Part shown: positions 16,669 through 24,267 of the stretch, piece after piece
Numbering within the stretch: position 1 is the stretch's first letter
How the letters are laid out: each line of letters begins with the position of its first letter
Translations under genes and position numbers: made by a program
Assembly: GCA_035540935.1 (NCBI GenBank)
Contig: DATLFS010000112.1
Coordinates: 1 to 28,702, forward strand
Source of the DNA: DATLFS01 sp035540935
Lineage (GTDB): Bacteria; Actinomycetota; CADDZG01; WHSQ01
Reading direction: 5' to 3'
DNA length: 28,702 nt
The notes under the pieces: model-generated
Databases searched by the model: none
The model's input: the letters and a program-made list of their open reading frames with translations, nothing else
Told to the model about the DNA's origin: nothing

Positions 16669-17940
16669 TTACGCGGAGCGTTCGCCGCGGGTCCGCTCGG
16701 GCCGCTCTTTGCGGGGCACGAGCGTGGGATTCACCTTCTCGAGGACGACCTCGCGGTTGATGATGCACTTGCCGACGTTGTCCGCACTCGGCAGGTCGTA
16801 CATGACGTTGAGAAGGACTTCCTCGAGGATCGCTCGAAGGCCTCTGGCGCCCGTCCCCCGCAGCATCGACTGATCTGCAATCGCTTCGAGCGCATCGAGC
16901 GTGAACTCGAGCTCGACCCCGTCGAAATCGAAGAACTTCTTGTACTGCTTGATGAGAGCGTTCTTCGGCTCGGTGAGGATCTGGACGAGCGCTTCGCGGT
17001 CGAGGCTGTGGACGCTCGTTATGACGGGAAGCCGCCCGACGAACTCGGGGATCAAACCGAACTTGAGCAGGTCCTCGGGGAGGACGTGGCTCAGGACGTT
17101 GCCGACGTCCTTCTCGTCGAGGTTGCGGATGTCCGCGCCGAAGCCGATGCCCTTGCGCCCGATGCGGCTCTCGATGATCTTCTCGAGCCCGGCGAAAGCA
17201 CCGCCACAGATGAACAGGACGTTCGTCGTATCGATCTGGATGAACTCCTGGTGCGGGTGCTTCCGGCCGCCCTGCGGAGGAACGCTCGCGGTGGTGCCTT
17301 CGAGGATCTTCAGCAGGGCTTGCTGTACGCCTTCACCCGAGACGTCGCGCGTGATCGACGGGTTCTCGCTCTTGCGAGCGATCTTATCGACCTCGTCGAT
17401 GTAGATGATGCCGGTCTCGGCGCGCTTGACGTCGTAGTCGGCCGCCTGGATGAGCTTGAGGAGGATGTTCTCGACATCCTCACCGACATAACCGGCCTCG
17501 GTCAGCGCGGTCGCGTCTGCGATCGCGAACGGCACGTTGAGCATGCGAGCGAGCGTTTGCGCGAGGAGGGTCTTGCCGCAGCCCGTCGGCCCGAGAAGCA
17601 GGATGTTCGACTTCGCCAGTTCGACATCGCTGTCGCCGCGGGTCCCGACCTGGATCCGCTTGTAGTGGTTGTACACGGCGACCGAGAGAACCTTCTTCGC
17701 CTGTTCCTGTCCGACGATGTAGTCGTTCAGGAACTCGTAGATCTCTTTGGGCTTGGGAAGGTCCTCGAGCTTGAGCTCCGGCGTCTCGGCGAGCTCTTCT
17801 TCGATGATCTCGTTGCAGAGGTCGATGCACTCGTCGCAGATGTAGACACCGGGGCCGGCGATCAGCTTCTTTACCTGCTTCTGCGACTTCCCGCAGAAAG
17901 AGCATTTCAGCAGGTCACCGCCGTCGCCGAACTTCGGCAC
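16669..17940 (-). CDS. clpX: ATP-dependent Clp protease ATP-binding subunit ClpX
   Basis: An AAA+ unfoldase that feeds substrates to ClpP. The 423-aa protein has the N-terminal C4 zinc-binding domain (Cys13, 16, 35, 38). Walker A is GPTGCGKT (117-124), pore-1 loop is GYVG (150-153) and Walker B is IIYIDEVD (178-185). The RKH loop is at 226-228 and the ClpP-docking IGF tripeptide at 265-267. The sensor-2 segment GTGARGLR lies near the C-terminus. All functional motifs are present. The GTG start follows a G-rich Shine-Dalgarno, 11 bp after the clpP stop. It is probably cotranscribed with tig and clpP. Confidence 0.97.
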   Translation of the reverse strand: MPKFGDGGDLLKCSFCGKSQKQVKKLIAGPGVYICDECIDLCNEIIEEELAETPELKLEDLPKPKEIYEFLNDYIVGQEQAKKVLSVAVYNHYKRIQVGTRGDSDVELAKSNILLLGPTGCGKTLLAQTLARMLNVPFAIADATALTEAGYVGEDVENILLKLIQAADYDVKRAETGIIYIDEVDKIARKSENPSITRDVSGEGVQQALLKILEGTTASVPPQGGRKHPHQEFIQIDTTNVLFICGGAFAGLEKIIESRIGRKGIGFGADIRNLDEKDVGNVLSHVLPEDLLKFGLIPEFVGRLPVITSVHSLDREALVQILTEPKNALIKQYKKFFDFDGVELEFTLDALEAIADQSMLRGTGARGLRAILEEVLLNVMYDLPSADNVGKCIINREVVLEKVNPTLVPRKERPERTRGERSA

Positions 17941-17951
17941 TCCCGACCCCC

Positions 17952-18659
17952 CTAGCCTTCCGGCTTCTCGCTGGGAGAAGCCTCGCTCTGCGGTGCCCCA
18001 CCGATCGCCTGCGGACCGGCCCCCGACAGAGCAGCGGCTACGCCCGAGACGGCTGCCCGGTTCACCAAAACGTCATCGATAATACCGTAGGCCTTCGCAT
18101 CCTCGGCGGTCATGAAGAAGTCGCGGTCGATGTCCTTCTCGACCTTCTCCTGGGGTTGGCTGCAGTGATGCGACAAGATCTCCGCCATTCTCTTCCTGAG
18201 CGACAGAACCTCGCGTGCGTGGATCTCGATGTCGGTCGGCGTCCCCTGGAAGCCCGCCGAACCCTGATGGATCATGATCTTGCCGTTCGGCAGCGAGTAG
18301 CGCTTACCCGCGGCGCCGCCGGCGAGGAGGATGGCGCCCATCGACATGGCCATGCCCATGCAGATCGTCGAGACGTCCGGCTTGATGTACTGCATCGTGT
18401 CGTAGATCGCTAGTCCCGCGTACACCATGCCGCCGGGTGAGTTGATGTAGAGGCTGATGTCCTTCTCTGGGTCTTCGCTCTCGAGGTGAAGGAGCTGCGC
18501 CACGATGAGGTTCGCGATCTGATCGTCGACCGGCGTCCCTAGAATGATGATGCGCTCTTTGAGGAGTCGCGAGTAGATGTCGAACGACCGCTCGCCGCGG
18601 CTCGTCTGCTCGACCACCACGGGGACGAGGTAGTTGCGATATTGCTCGTTCGGATCCAT
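17952..18659 (-). CDS. clpP: ATP-dependent Clp protease proteolytic subunit ClpP
   Basis: A serine protease that forms the barrel docked by ClpX. The catalytic triad is visible: Ser106 in MAMSMGA, His131 in IMIHQGSAG and Asp180 in DRDFFM. The common GQAASMGA context reads GMAMSMGA here, but the serine is kept. At 235 aa it is longer than the usual 195-205. The extra is a C-terminal Ala/Gly/Pro/Ser-rich tail from about residue 202. The ATG directly follows the tig stop (TGA then ATG, no gap). Only one clpP is present here, whereas most actinomycetes carry clpP1-clpP2 in tandem at this locus. A second copy may lie elsewhere. Confidence 0.96.
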   Translation of the reverse strand: MDPNEQYRNYLVPVVVEQTSRGERSFDIYSRLLKERIIILGTPVDDQIANLIVAQLLHLESEDPEKDISLYINSPGGMVYAGLAIYDTMQYIKPDVSTICMGMAMSMGAILLAGGAAGKRYSLPNGKIMIHQGSAGFQGTPTDIEIHAREVLSLRKRMAEILSHHCSQPQEKVEKDIDRDFFMTAEDAKAYGIIDDVLVNRAAVSGVAAALSGAGPQAIGGAPQSEASPSEKPEG

Positions 18660-19988
18660 TCAGGAACTGCCTCCGTTCGGCTCGGGCCGGTCGTCCGCGT
18701 CGCCGGCGCCGGGCCTCCCAATCACATTGACCGTCTCCACGACGTAGTCAAGGGCTTTCCGGCGCATGATATCGGCCGCTACCGCGCTCAACCGACCGCT
18801 TTCGACCAGGTTCTTCGCTACTTCTTGCGGGTCTTGCCCGGCGCGCGCGGCGGCCATCGCAACCGCGCGACCGAAGTCATCTTCGGTGACCTGGAACTCC
18901 TGTTCACGCGCGATCTGCTCCAGAAGAAGCTCGGCTTTCACCGAGCGGAAGGCGCCCTCCCGAAGATCGCGTCGCATCTCCAACTCGGTGATGTTCGCCT
19001 GCGACTCGTAATCGGACATCGAGAGGCCCGCCGCGGCGAGGTCTCTCTCGAAGTGTTCGAGGCGATGCTCGAACTCGTGCTCGATCAGAGATTCAGGCGG
19101 GTCGAGGTCGGATGCGTCGACCAGCACTTGCAGCGCCCGCGACCTGATCTCCTCCTCGGCCATCTCCCGCTTCAGCGTCGCGATCCGATCGCGCAGCTCG
19201 TCTCTGAGCGCGTCGACATCGTCGAACTCACCGACCGTCTTGGCGAACTCGTCGTCGAGCGGGGGGAGCTTCTTCGCCTTTACCTCCTTCACCAGGACGG
19301 TGAAGGAAAGCTCTTCCTCGCCCTCGGGAAGCGGCGTGCGCGCCGTGAACTTCAAGATGGCGCCGGCCTTGTTCCCCTGCAGCTCATCGTCGAGCCGAGG
19401 AGGGCCGCTGCGGGATCCGACCTCGTAGAGATAATCCGGAGCACTCGCCTCCTCGACCAACGTCTCGCCCCGGTAGGCCTTGAGGTCGATGAGGACGTGG
19501 TCTCCCTCCCGCGCTTCGCGGGGAACGGTCTCGAGCTCGGCGAAACGGTCGCGGAGGCGCTCCAACTGCTCGTCGACATCGGAGTCGGTGACGTCGGCGG
19601 GGGGCGCCTCGACCGTCAGGGAAGAGAGATCCGGGACCTCGATCTCGGGGCGGACGTCGACCGTGGCCTCGAACACGATCGGCGCGCCGGGGGCGAACTC
19701 CACCACCTCGATCTCGGGGGCGGCGATCGCCTCGAGGTTCTCGGCCGCCATCGCATCCCGGTAGAGGTCGGGAAGTGCATCCCGGAGAGCCTCCTCGCGG
19801 ATCAGTTCGGGCCCGACCCGAGCATCGATGATCTGGCGCGGGACGCGCCCCTTGCGGAAGCCCGGGACCTTCATCTGTCCCGCCCACCGCTTGTAAACGC
19901 CGTTCAGAGCGGGCTCGAGAGCCGTCTCCGGCACCTCGACGCGCAGCTTCACCCGGTCCTTGTGCACCCGTTCGGCGGTCGTCTGCAT
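18660..19988 (-). CDS. tig: Trigger factor
   Basis: A ribosome-bound chaperone with peptidyl-prolyl isomerase activity. The ATG at 19988 gives 442 aa, close to family size; frame continues upstream but is not conserved-looking. The ribosome-docking motif is GFRKG at 43-47. The FKBP-like domain is at about 150-240 (GDHVLIDLKAYRGETLVEE to KFTARTPLPEGEEELSFTV). The helical chaperone arms follow to about 425. The first-gene position in tig-clpP-clpX is the classical arrangement. No clear Shine-Dalgarno precedes the ATG, but a TAGGAT -10-like box lies 8 nt before it, so the mRNA may be nearly leaderless. Confidence 0.96.
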   Translation of the reverse strand: MQTTAERVHKDRVKLRVEVPETALEPALNGVYKRWAGQMKVPGFRKGRVPRQIIDARVGPELIREEALRDALPDLYRDAMAAENLEAIAAPEIEVVEFAPGAPIVFEATVDVRPEIEVPDLSSLTVEAPPADVTDSDVDEQLERLRDRFAELETVPREAREGDHVLIDLKAYRGETLVEEASAPDYLYEVGSRSGPPRLDDELQGNKAGAILKFTARTPLPEGEEELSFTVLVKEVKAKKLPPLDDEFAKTVGEFDDVDALRDELRDRIATLKREMAEEEIRSRALQVLVDASDLDPPESLIEHEFEHRLEHFERDLAAAGLSMSDYESQANITELEMRRDLREGAFRSVKAELLLEQIAREQEFQVTEDDFGRAVAMAAARAGQDPQEVAKNLVESGRLSAVAADIMRRKALDYVVETVNVIGRPGAGDADDRPEPNGGSS

Positions 19989-19996
19989 GGGCGCCG

Positions 19997-20002
19997 ATCC
20001 TA
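19997..20002 (-). promoter_or_regulatory. Candidate -10 box for tig (near-leaderless)
   Basis: Minus-strand TAGGAT fits the TAnnnT -10 pattern and ends 8 nt before the tig ATG. No good -35 is seen at 16-18 bp. If it is used, transcription would begin at or within a couple of bases of the start codon. Confidence 0.3.
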
Positions 20003-20096
20003 CTTGTGGGGGATGACGATCCCGGCGCAAGCGAGGAAAGCGGAGGAAAGGGTGCCCGGGTGTCGAACGAATCCGGCGGCGGGAAGCGGGAAGCCC

Positions 20097-20160
20097 GGTT
20101 GGGAGTCAGGAACCGCGCTAGGCGGACGAAAGTGGGGATGACGGCCCCTGACTCCCAACC
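20097..20160. repeat. Inverted repeat upstream of tig
   Basis: GGTTGGGAGTCAGG (20097-20110) and its exact reverse complement (20147-20160) flank 36 bp. Past one mismatch, two more bases pair on the outside. Within the region GTGGGGATGACG (20132-20143) recurs nearly exactly at 20006-20018. The layout looks like a small dispersed repeat or a structured leader. The rest of the 280-bp tig to tRNA-Pro gap (19989-20268) shows no gene. Confidence 0.6.
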
Positions 20161-20268
20161 CGGCCGCCCGGCCGCGTCGCCCGCACCTGTTACACGCCTC
20201 CTTCCAACCACGGTAACGGCGCGCCCCTTCCCGCCGGTGCCGGGGCCGACCGTGGGATGCTTGGTCTA

Positions 20269-20343
20269 CGGGGCGTGGCGCAGCTTGGTTAGCGCGCGTG
20301 CTTTGGGAGCACGAGGCCGGCGGTTCGAATCCGCCCGCCCCGA
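20269..20343 (+). tRNA. tRNA-Pro (anticodon TGG)
   Basis: The cloverleaf is complete: acceptor CGGGGCG/CGCCCCG, D arm GCGC...GCGC, anticodon stem CGTGC/GCACG with loop TTTGGGA, and T arm GGCGG-TTCGAAT-CCGCC. The discriminator base is A. CCA is not encoded. TGG reads CCA and, with modification, other Pro codons. Confidence 0.96.
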
Positions 20344-20382
20344 CGAGATCCTCCGGCCCGGAAGCACGCGAGCGGCCGCAGA

Positions 20383-20388
20383 TACACT
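20383..20388 (+). promoter_or_regulatory. Candidate -10 box for tRNA-Gly
   Basis: TACACT lies 15 bp before the tRNA-Gly 5' end, a sensible distance. I see no convincing -35. tRNA-Pro lies only 60 bp upstream, so cotranscription is an alternative. Confidence 0.35.
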
Positions 20389-20402
20389 GGTGCAGCCGAT
20401 CT

Positions 20403-20474
<72 letters not shown>

Positions 20475-20502
20475 CGACAACCGCTCACCGGAAAGGGGTC
20501 CC

Positions 20503-21861
20503 GTGACCGTCCGCGACGTAGTGGCGCGTAATGCAGATTCCTACATCGGTTGGCTGCGCGAAGCCTGCGCGATCCCGAGCCTCGCCGGACGGCCTGAGGA
20601 CCTAGACCGGATGACGCAGTGGCTCGAGGCGCGTTTCGACGACCTGGGAGCAGACGTCCGCCGGCTCACCTACGAGGGCGCACCGGATGCCGTCCTCGCC
20701 CGCATGGGCGGCGGCCCGAAGCGGGTCCTCGTCTACGACCACTACGACGTGCAGCCGGTCGACCCGATCGACCTCTGGGAATCCCCGCCTTTCGAGCCGA
20801 CGATCAAAGATGGTGTCTTCTTCGCCCGCGGAGCGGCCGACAACAAAGGTGATCTCGTAGCGCGGCTGGCGGCGCTCGACGTGTACCGGGAGGTCTATGG
20901 GGATCTACCGGTACAGGTGAAGTTCCTCGTCGAGGGCGAAGAGGAGACGGGCAGCAAGTCGTTCGAGGGGATAGCGACCCGCTACGCCGGCGATCTCGCC
21001 GCCGACGGCTGCATCTGGGAGGGCACCGGCATCGACCACGCCGGCCGCCCTGAGCTCGTTTTCGGAGCGAAGGGCCTCGCCTACGTCGAGCTGATCAGCC
21101 GTGGCCTTAACGACGACCAGCACTCCTCCGTTGCGGTCATCGCCCCGAGCCCGGTATGGCGCCTGGTGGAGGCGCTTGCAACCTTGCGAACGCCGGATGG
21201 TCGCGTCCTGATCGACGGCTTCTACGACGACGTCGTCGCTCCGAGCGAAGCCGACATGGAGCTCTTGCGCGCGCTGCCGTTCGAGGAGGAGGCGGAGCGG
21301 ACTCGCCTCGGCGTCGAGACCTTCGTCGGCGGCGACACGGGCATCGACCTGGTGCGGAGGTACTTCTTCGAGCCGACCTGCAACATCGCCGGGATCGTGG
21401 CGGGCTTCACCGTCCCCGGCGCCTCCAAGACGGTGCTCCCCAAAGAGGCGCTGGCCAAGCTCGACATGCGACTCGTGCCGGATCAAGATCCCGCCGACAT
21501 CTGCGCCAAGCTACGGAAGCACCTCGATGAACGAGGTTTCTCCGACATCGAAATCAACACGAACCTGTCGATGGAGCATCCGGTGCGCTCCCCCGCCGAC
21601 TCGGCGATCGGTAAGGCGGCGGTCGCCGCCGCGCACGGGGTGTTCGATCAGGAGCCGGCGATCTCCCCGATGATGATCGGGACGGGCCCGATGTACCCGG
21701 TGGCGAGAGGGCTCGGCATCCCGACCGTTTCCCCCGCCGGCGTTTGTCGTCCCGATTCCAATATCCACGCGCCGAACGAGCACTGTCGGGTCGACGATTT
21801 CCTGAAGATCGTGGAGTACACGGTGGCGTGGTTGCGCGCCTTCGCCGAAGACGATGCCTGA
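20503..21861 (+). CDS. M20 family metallopeptidase (dipeptidase-like)
   Basis: A di-zinc hydrolase of the M20/ArgE/DapE group, closest in pattern to CNDP-like dipeptidases. The 452-aa cytoplasmic protein has the ligand segments YDHYDVQP (His80, with Asp82 as helper) and RGAADNKGD (Asp113). EGEEETGS carries the catalytic Glu and a metal Glu (about 146-147). The late NIHAPNEH supplies the last His. A lid domain (about 190-340) is inserted. The GTG start is backed by AAAGGGG 7-8 nt upstream. Substrate is unknown; dipeptides or N-acyl amino acids are likely. The gene overlaps the following GNAT gene by 8 bp, so the two products are probably coexpressed. Confidence 0.9.
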   Translation: MTVRDVVARNADSYIGWLREACAIPSLAGRPEDLDRMTQWLEARFDDLGADVRRLTYEGAPDAVLARMGGGPKRVLVYDHYDVQPVDPIDLWESPPFEPTIKDGVFFARGAADNKGDLVARLAALDVYREVYGDLPVQVKFLVEGEEETGSKSFEGIATRYAGDLAADGCIWEGTGIDHAGRPELVFGAKGLAYVELISRGLNDDQHSSVAVIAPSPVWRLVEALATLRTPDGRVLIDGFYDDVVAPSEADMELLRALPFEEEAERTRLGVETFVGGDTGIDLVRRYFFEPTCNIAGIVAGFTVPGASKTVLPKEALAKLDMRLVPDQDPADICAKLRKHLDERGFSDIEINTNLSMEHPVRSPADSAIGKAAVAAAHGVFDQEPAISPMMIGTGPMYPVARGLGIPTVSPAGVCRPDSNIHAPNEHCRVDDFLKIVEYTVAWLRAFAEDDA

Positions 21862-22384
21862 CGAGGCGCTCCTGGTCGACTTCCTGTTCGACCCTCCCCT
21901 CGACGACCGCCTGCAAAGCTCGCTGGTCGACCTGTGGACGGAGGTGGCGAATGCGGGCGGAGCGGTGGGGTTCGTCCCGCCGGCCGCGCGGGAGGATGTG
22001 GAGGAGGTCGCCCGCCGCGCCTTCGCCGGAGTGACCGATGGTCCCGATCACCTGGTGGTGGCATCGATCGGAGACGAGGTCGTTGGACTCGCCTTCCTGA
22101 CTCATCGTCCTGGGCCGCTGTTCCGACATTGGGCGACGGTCAAACGGCTACAGGTTCACCCAACCCTTCAGGGCAAGGGCATCGGGGGCCGCCTCCTCGA
22201 CGCCGTCCACGCGGCGGCGGTCGATCTCGGCCTCGAGACATTGCACCTCACGGTGCGGGGCGGGACCGGAACCGAGCGCTTCTACGAGAGTCGCGGGTAC
22301 CGGATCGTCGCCGAGATACCGGACGTCATCCGGCTCCGCCCGGGCGACGATCGCGACGAGCTCTACCTCATCAAGCGGCTGTAG
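21854..22384 (+). CDS. GNAT family N-acetyltransferase
   Basis: A predicted acetyl-CoA-dependent acetyltransferase with unknown acceptor. The 176-aa protein carries GNAT motif A, VHPTLQGKGIGGRLLD, where QGKGIG is the pyrophosphate-binding loop. The C-terminal FYESRGYRIV follows, the usual motif B region. The ATG lies within the end of the M20 peptidase gene (8-bp overlap), which points to coupled translation. Coupling of an acetyltransferase with a peptidase or deacylase suggests a shared small amine or amino-acid substrate, but this is only inference. The next gene is convergent, 12 bp away. No terminator hairpin is evident. Confidence 0.88.
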   Translation: MPDEALLVDFLFDPPLDDRLQSSLVDLWTEVANAGGAVGFVPPAAREDVEEVARRAFAGVTDGPDHLVVASIGDEVVGLAFLTHRPGPLFRHWATVKRLQVHPTLQGKGIGGRLLDAVHAAAVDLGLETLHLTVRGGTGTERFYESRGYRIVAEIPDVIRLRPGDDRDELYLIKRL

Positions 22385-22396
22385 CGGGAAGCTCCC

Positions 22397-22834
22397 TCAG
22401 GGTCGGACCCGAACCGCGTTGCGCCGATAGCGCGACCCGTACTCGTAGACGTCCGGGCACGCGAGGTCGTAGATCGGCTTCTCCGCATAGAGCAACATGT
22501 CGAAGACCCCGGGCGCTGCGTTGCGGAGCGGGAGCGACACGTGCGCCTTCCCCTGCGCGTTCGTCTCTGCGATCGCGGCCAGGAAGAGGCCCTTGTGCCG
22601 CAGGGCGAGAGCGGCGCGAGCGTTTTCGACCGGCACGTCGGAGTTCTTGCGCCGGACGACGAGCGTGACGTCGATCGTCTCGCTCGTGCGGTAACTGCGC
22701 TTCAGACCGCGGACCTCGACGTCGTAGGACTCCAGGCCGACGTTGTTACAGGAGGGCGCCGCGCGGACGGGGGAAGCCGGGATCAAACCGGTGAGGGCAA
22801 CCGCCGCGACGACCAGGAGGATCTTCGCTCTCAT
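22397..22834 (-). CDS. Secreted hypothetical protein, Ig-like/bacterial macroglobulin-type fold suspected
   Basis: I do not recognise the family. The 145-aa product has a classical signal peptide (MRAKILLVVAAVALTGLIPA) with a likely cleavage after VRA near residue 25. The mature part is about 120 residues with alternating beta-strand patterns. SETIDVTLVVRRKNSDVPVENARAAL and QGKAHVSLPL look like the polymer- or drug-like Ig strands of surface proteins. Two cysteines (CNN near the mature N-terminus and CPD near the C-terminus) could form a disulfide. AAGGAG-like sequence lies about 7 nt before the ATG. It is convergent with the GNAT gene and 75 bp upstream of it lies the end of the cyclase gene. 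Confidence 0.75.
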   Translation of the reverse strand: MRAKILLVVAAVALTGLIPASPVRAAPSCNNVGLESYDVEVRGLKRSYRTSETIDVTLVVRRKNSDVPVENARAALALRHKGLFLAAIAETNAQGKAHVSLPLRNAAPGVFDMLLYAEKPIYDLACPDVYEYGSRYRRNAVRVRP

Positions 22835-22909
22835 CGCCTGCTCCTTCCGGCTGCTCCTCCGAGGTATGCCCGTTTCATCCCGGATTATCCGCCGCAGCCG
22901 AGCTTCCTA

Positions 22910-23629
22910 TCAGCTCGTCCGGCGCGCCGAGAAGATCTCGACGTCCGTGGGTGCGCCCCGCACCGGCACGGCTCGGGGAGCCTCGAACACGACGGTGGAA
23001 AGGCGCTGCGCGGCCACCTCCTTCGCGGCGGCCGACACGACCACCTCGCCCGGCTCGCAATGCTCGAGCAGGTGGGCGGTGAGGTTCACGTCGTAGCCGA
23101 GGAGATCGTCGTTCACAACGGCCGGACGACCCGCATGCACCGCGATCCTCAGATCCACTCCGGAGAGAGGGTCGACCTCCCGGAGCGAGCCGGCGCGCCG
23201 CGCCAGCAGGATGGCGGCCCGGACGGCCTGAGACGGCGAGGGGAAGGCGAGGAGGAAACCGTCACCGAAGCTCTTGACCATCTCCCCTCGCCCCAGGGCC
23301 ACGGCCTCCTCTACGAGCGTCTGCGTGAGCGCGACGAGTTCGATCGCGGCGTCGTCTCCCCGGCGCGCCGTGAAGGTCGTGAAGCCCACGACGTCGACGA
23401 ACGCGAGGCCCATAGGGCGGTCGGTGGCGAAACGATCGAGACGACCCGGTCGTCGATCGAGTCGCGCCAAGATCGCCGCGCCCCGCCACCCCAGACCGGT
23501 CAGCCGCCCCGGGCGTTCCCGCGCCGCCTCGGCCAACACCGGCTCGAGCGCGCGGGCGGCGCGACCGACCACCGCCACGGGCTCTGCGTCCCACCGGCGA
23601 AGCCGCTCCAACCGCTTCGGAAACGTCAT
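22910..23629 (-). CDS. Class III adenylate/guanylate cyclase domain protein
   Basis: Predicted to make cAMP or cGMP from NTP. The 239-aa soluble protein has about 70 N-terminal Arg-rich residues, then one cyclase homology domain. Metal-binding Asp79 lies in FVDVVGFT and Asp123 in KSFGDGF. Lys119 is the base-specifying Lys and Asp180 in YDVN the second base-specifying residue, a pair that favours ATP. The transition-state Asn is Asn182, but the Arg expected four residues later (NxxxR) is His186. The protein may be weak or inactive, or bind nucleotide as a sensor. There is no Shine-Dalgarno; a TATCAT box ends 6 nt before the ATG, so it is probably leaderless. It diverges from a TetR gene across 26 bp holding an operator-like repeat. 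Confidence 0.87.
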   Translation of the reverse strand: MTFPKRLERLRRWDAEPVAVVGRAARALEPVLAEAARERPGRLTGLGWRGAAILARLDRRPGRLDRFATDRPMGLAFVDVVGFTTFTARRGDDAAIELVALTQTLVEEAVALGRGEMVKSFGDGFLLAFPSPSQAVRAAILLARRAGSLREVDPLSGVDLRIAVHAGRPAVVNDDLLGYDVNLTAHLLEHCEPGEVVVSAAAKEVAAQRLSTVVFEAPRAVPVRGAPTDVEIFSARRTS

Positions 23630-23636
23630 GCGCCGA

Positions 23637-23663
23637 TGATACAGTCTATGTCATTATGTATCA
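23637..23663. promoter_or_regulatory. Operator-like inverted repeat between cyclase and tetR genes
   Basis: TGATACA (23637-23643) and TGTATCA (23657-23663) form a perfect 7-bp inverted repeat with a 13-bp spacer. It spans almost the whole 26-bp intergenic gap. The left half overlaps a TATCAT -10 box of the cyclase gene (minus, 23636-23641). The right half covers the tetR start codon. A bound TetR dimer would block both genes. Confidence 0.65.
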
Positions 23664-24267
23664 GCAAACCGAGGTTGAGGCGACGCCTATCCTCGACGCC
23701 GCCCTCGAGCATCTGGAGACGTTCGGGTTGCGGCGGCTCACGATGGAGGAGGTGGCGCGGCGCGCCGGCGTCTCGCGGGTGACCCTCTACCGCAGGTTCC
23801 AGTCGAAGGATGCGCTCATCCAGGCCGTCGTCCTGCGGGAGGTGCAGCGGTTCTTCGCGCTGCTGGAAGAGACGGTGGAACCGCACGCCACGGTCGACGA
23901 CCGCGTCACGGAGGGGTTCGCCTTCACCCTCGACTACCTTCGCAGCCACTCGCTCCTGAACCGACTGCTTCGCACGGAGCCGGACGCCGTCCTCCCGATC
24001 GCTACGATCGGGGGCGGCCCGCTGCTCGCTACGGCGCGCCACAACCTCGCAGCTCTTTTCACGAAAGACGTCACCGAAGGACGACTGCCGCCGCTCGACG
24101 TCGACCTACTGGCCGAGCTCCTAGCGCGTCTCGTCCTTTCGTTCCTATTGACCCCGCAGAGTGCGGCGCCGCTCGAATCGGCCGAGGATGCGAGGGCTTT
24201 CGCGCGCCACGTGCTGGTCCCGATCGTGCACGCGCAGGCGAAGGGACGCCGCGTCAGCGACCGGTGA
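23656..24267 (+). CDS. TetR/AcrR family transcriptional regulator
   Basis: A predicted dimeric repressor. The N-terminal helix-turn-helix domain is LTMEEVARRAGVSRVTLYRRF at about residues 28-48, followed by KDALI. The C-terminal ligand domain (about 60-203) is helical and family-specific. No ligand can be named. The ATG at 23656 is the only reasonable start and has no Shine-Dalgarno. TACAGT (23640-23645) could act as a -10 for an almost leaderless mRNA. It probably represses itself and the divergent cyclase through the repeat at 23637-23663. Its 3' end overlaps the convergent aldo/keto reductase gene by 14 bp. Confidence 0.9.
   Translation: MYQQTEVEATPILDAALEHLETFGLRRLTMEEVARRAGVSRVTLYRRFQSKDALIQAVVLREVQRFFALLEETVEPHATVDDRVTEGFAFTLDYLRSHSLLNRLLRTEPDAVLPIATIGGGPLLATARHNLAALFTKDVTEGRLPPLDVDLLAELLARLVLSFLLTPQSAAPLESAEDARAFARHVLVPIVHAQAKGRRVSDR

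Noticed and set aside
17952..18659. Inactive ClpP because the usual QAAS motif is changed
   Set aside because: Only the flanking residues differ (MAMS); Ser106, His131 and Asp180 are all present.
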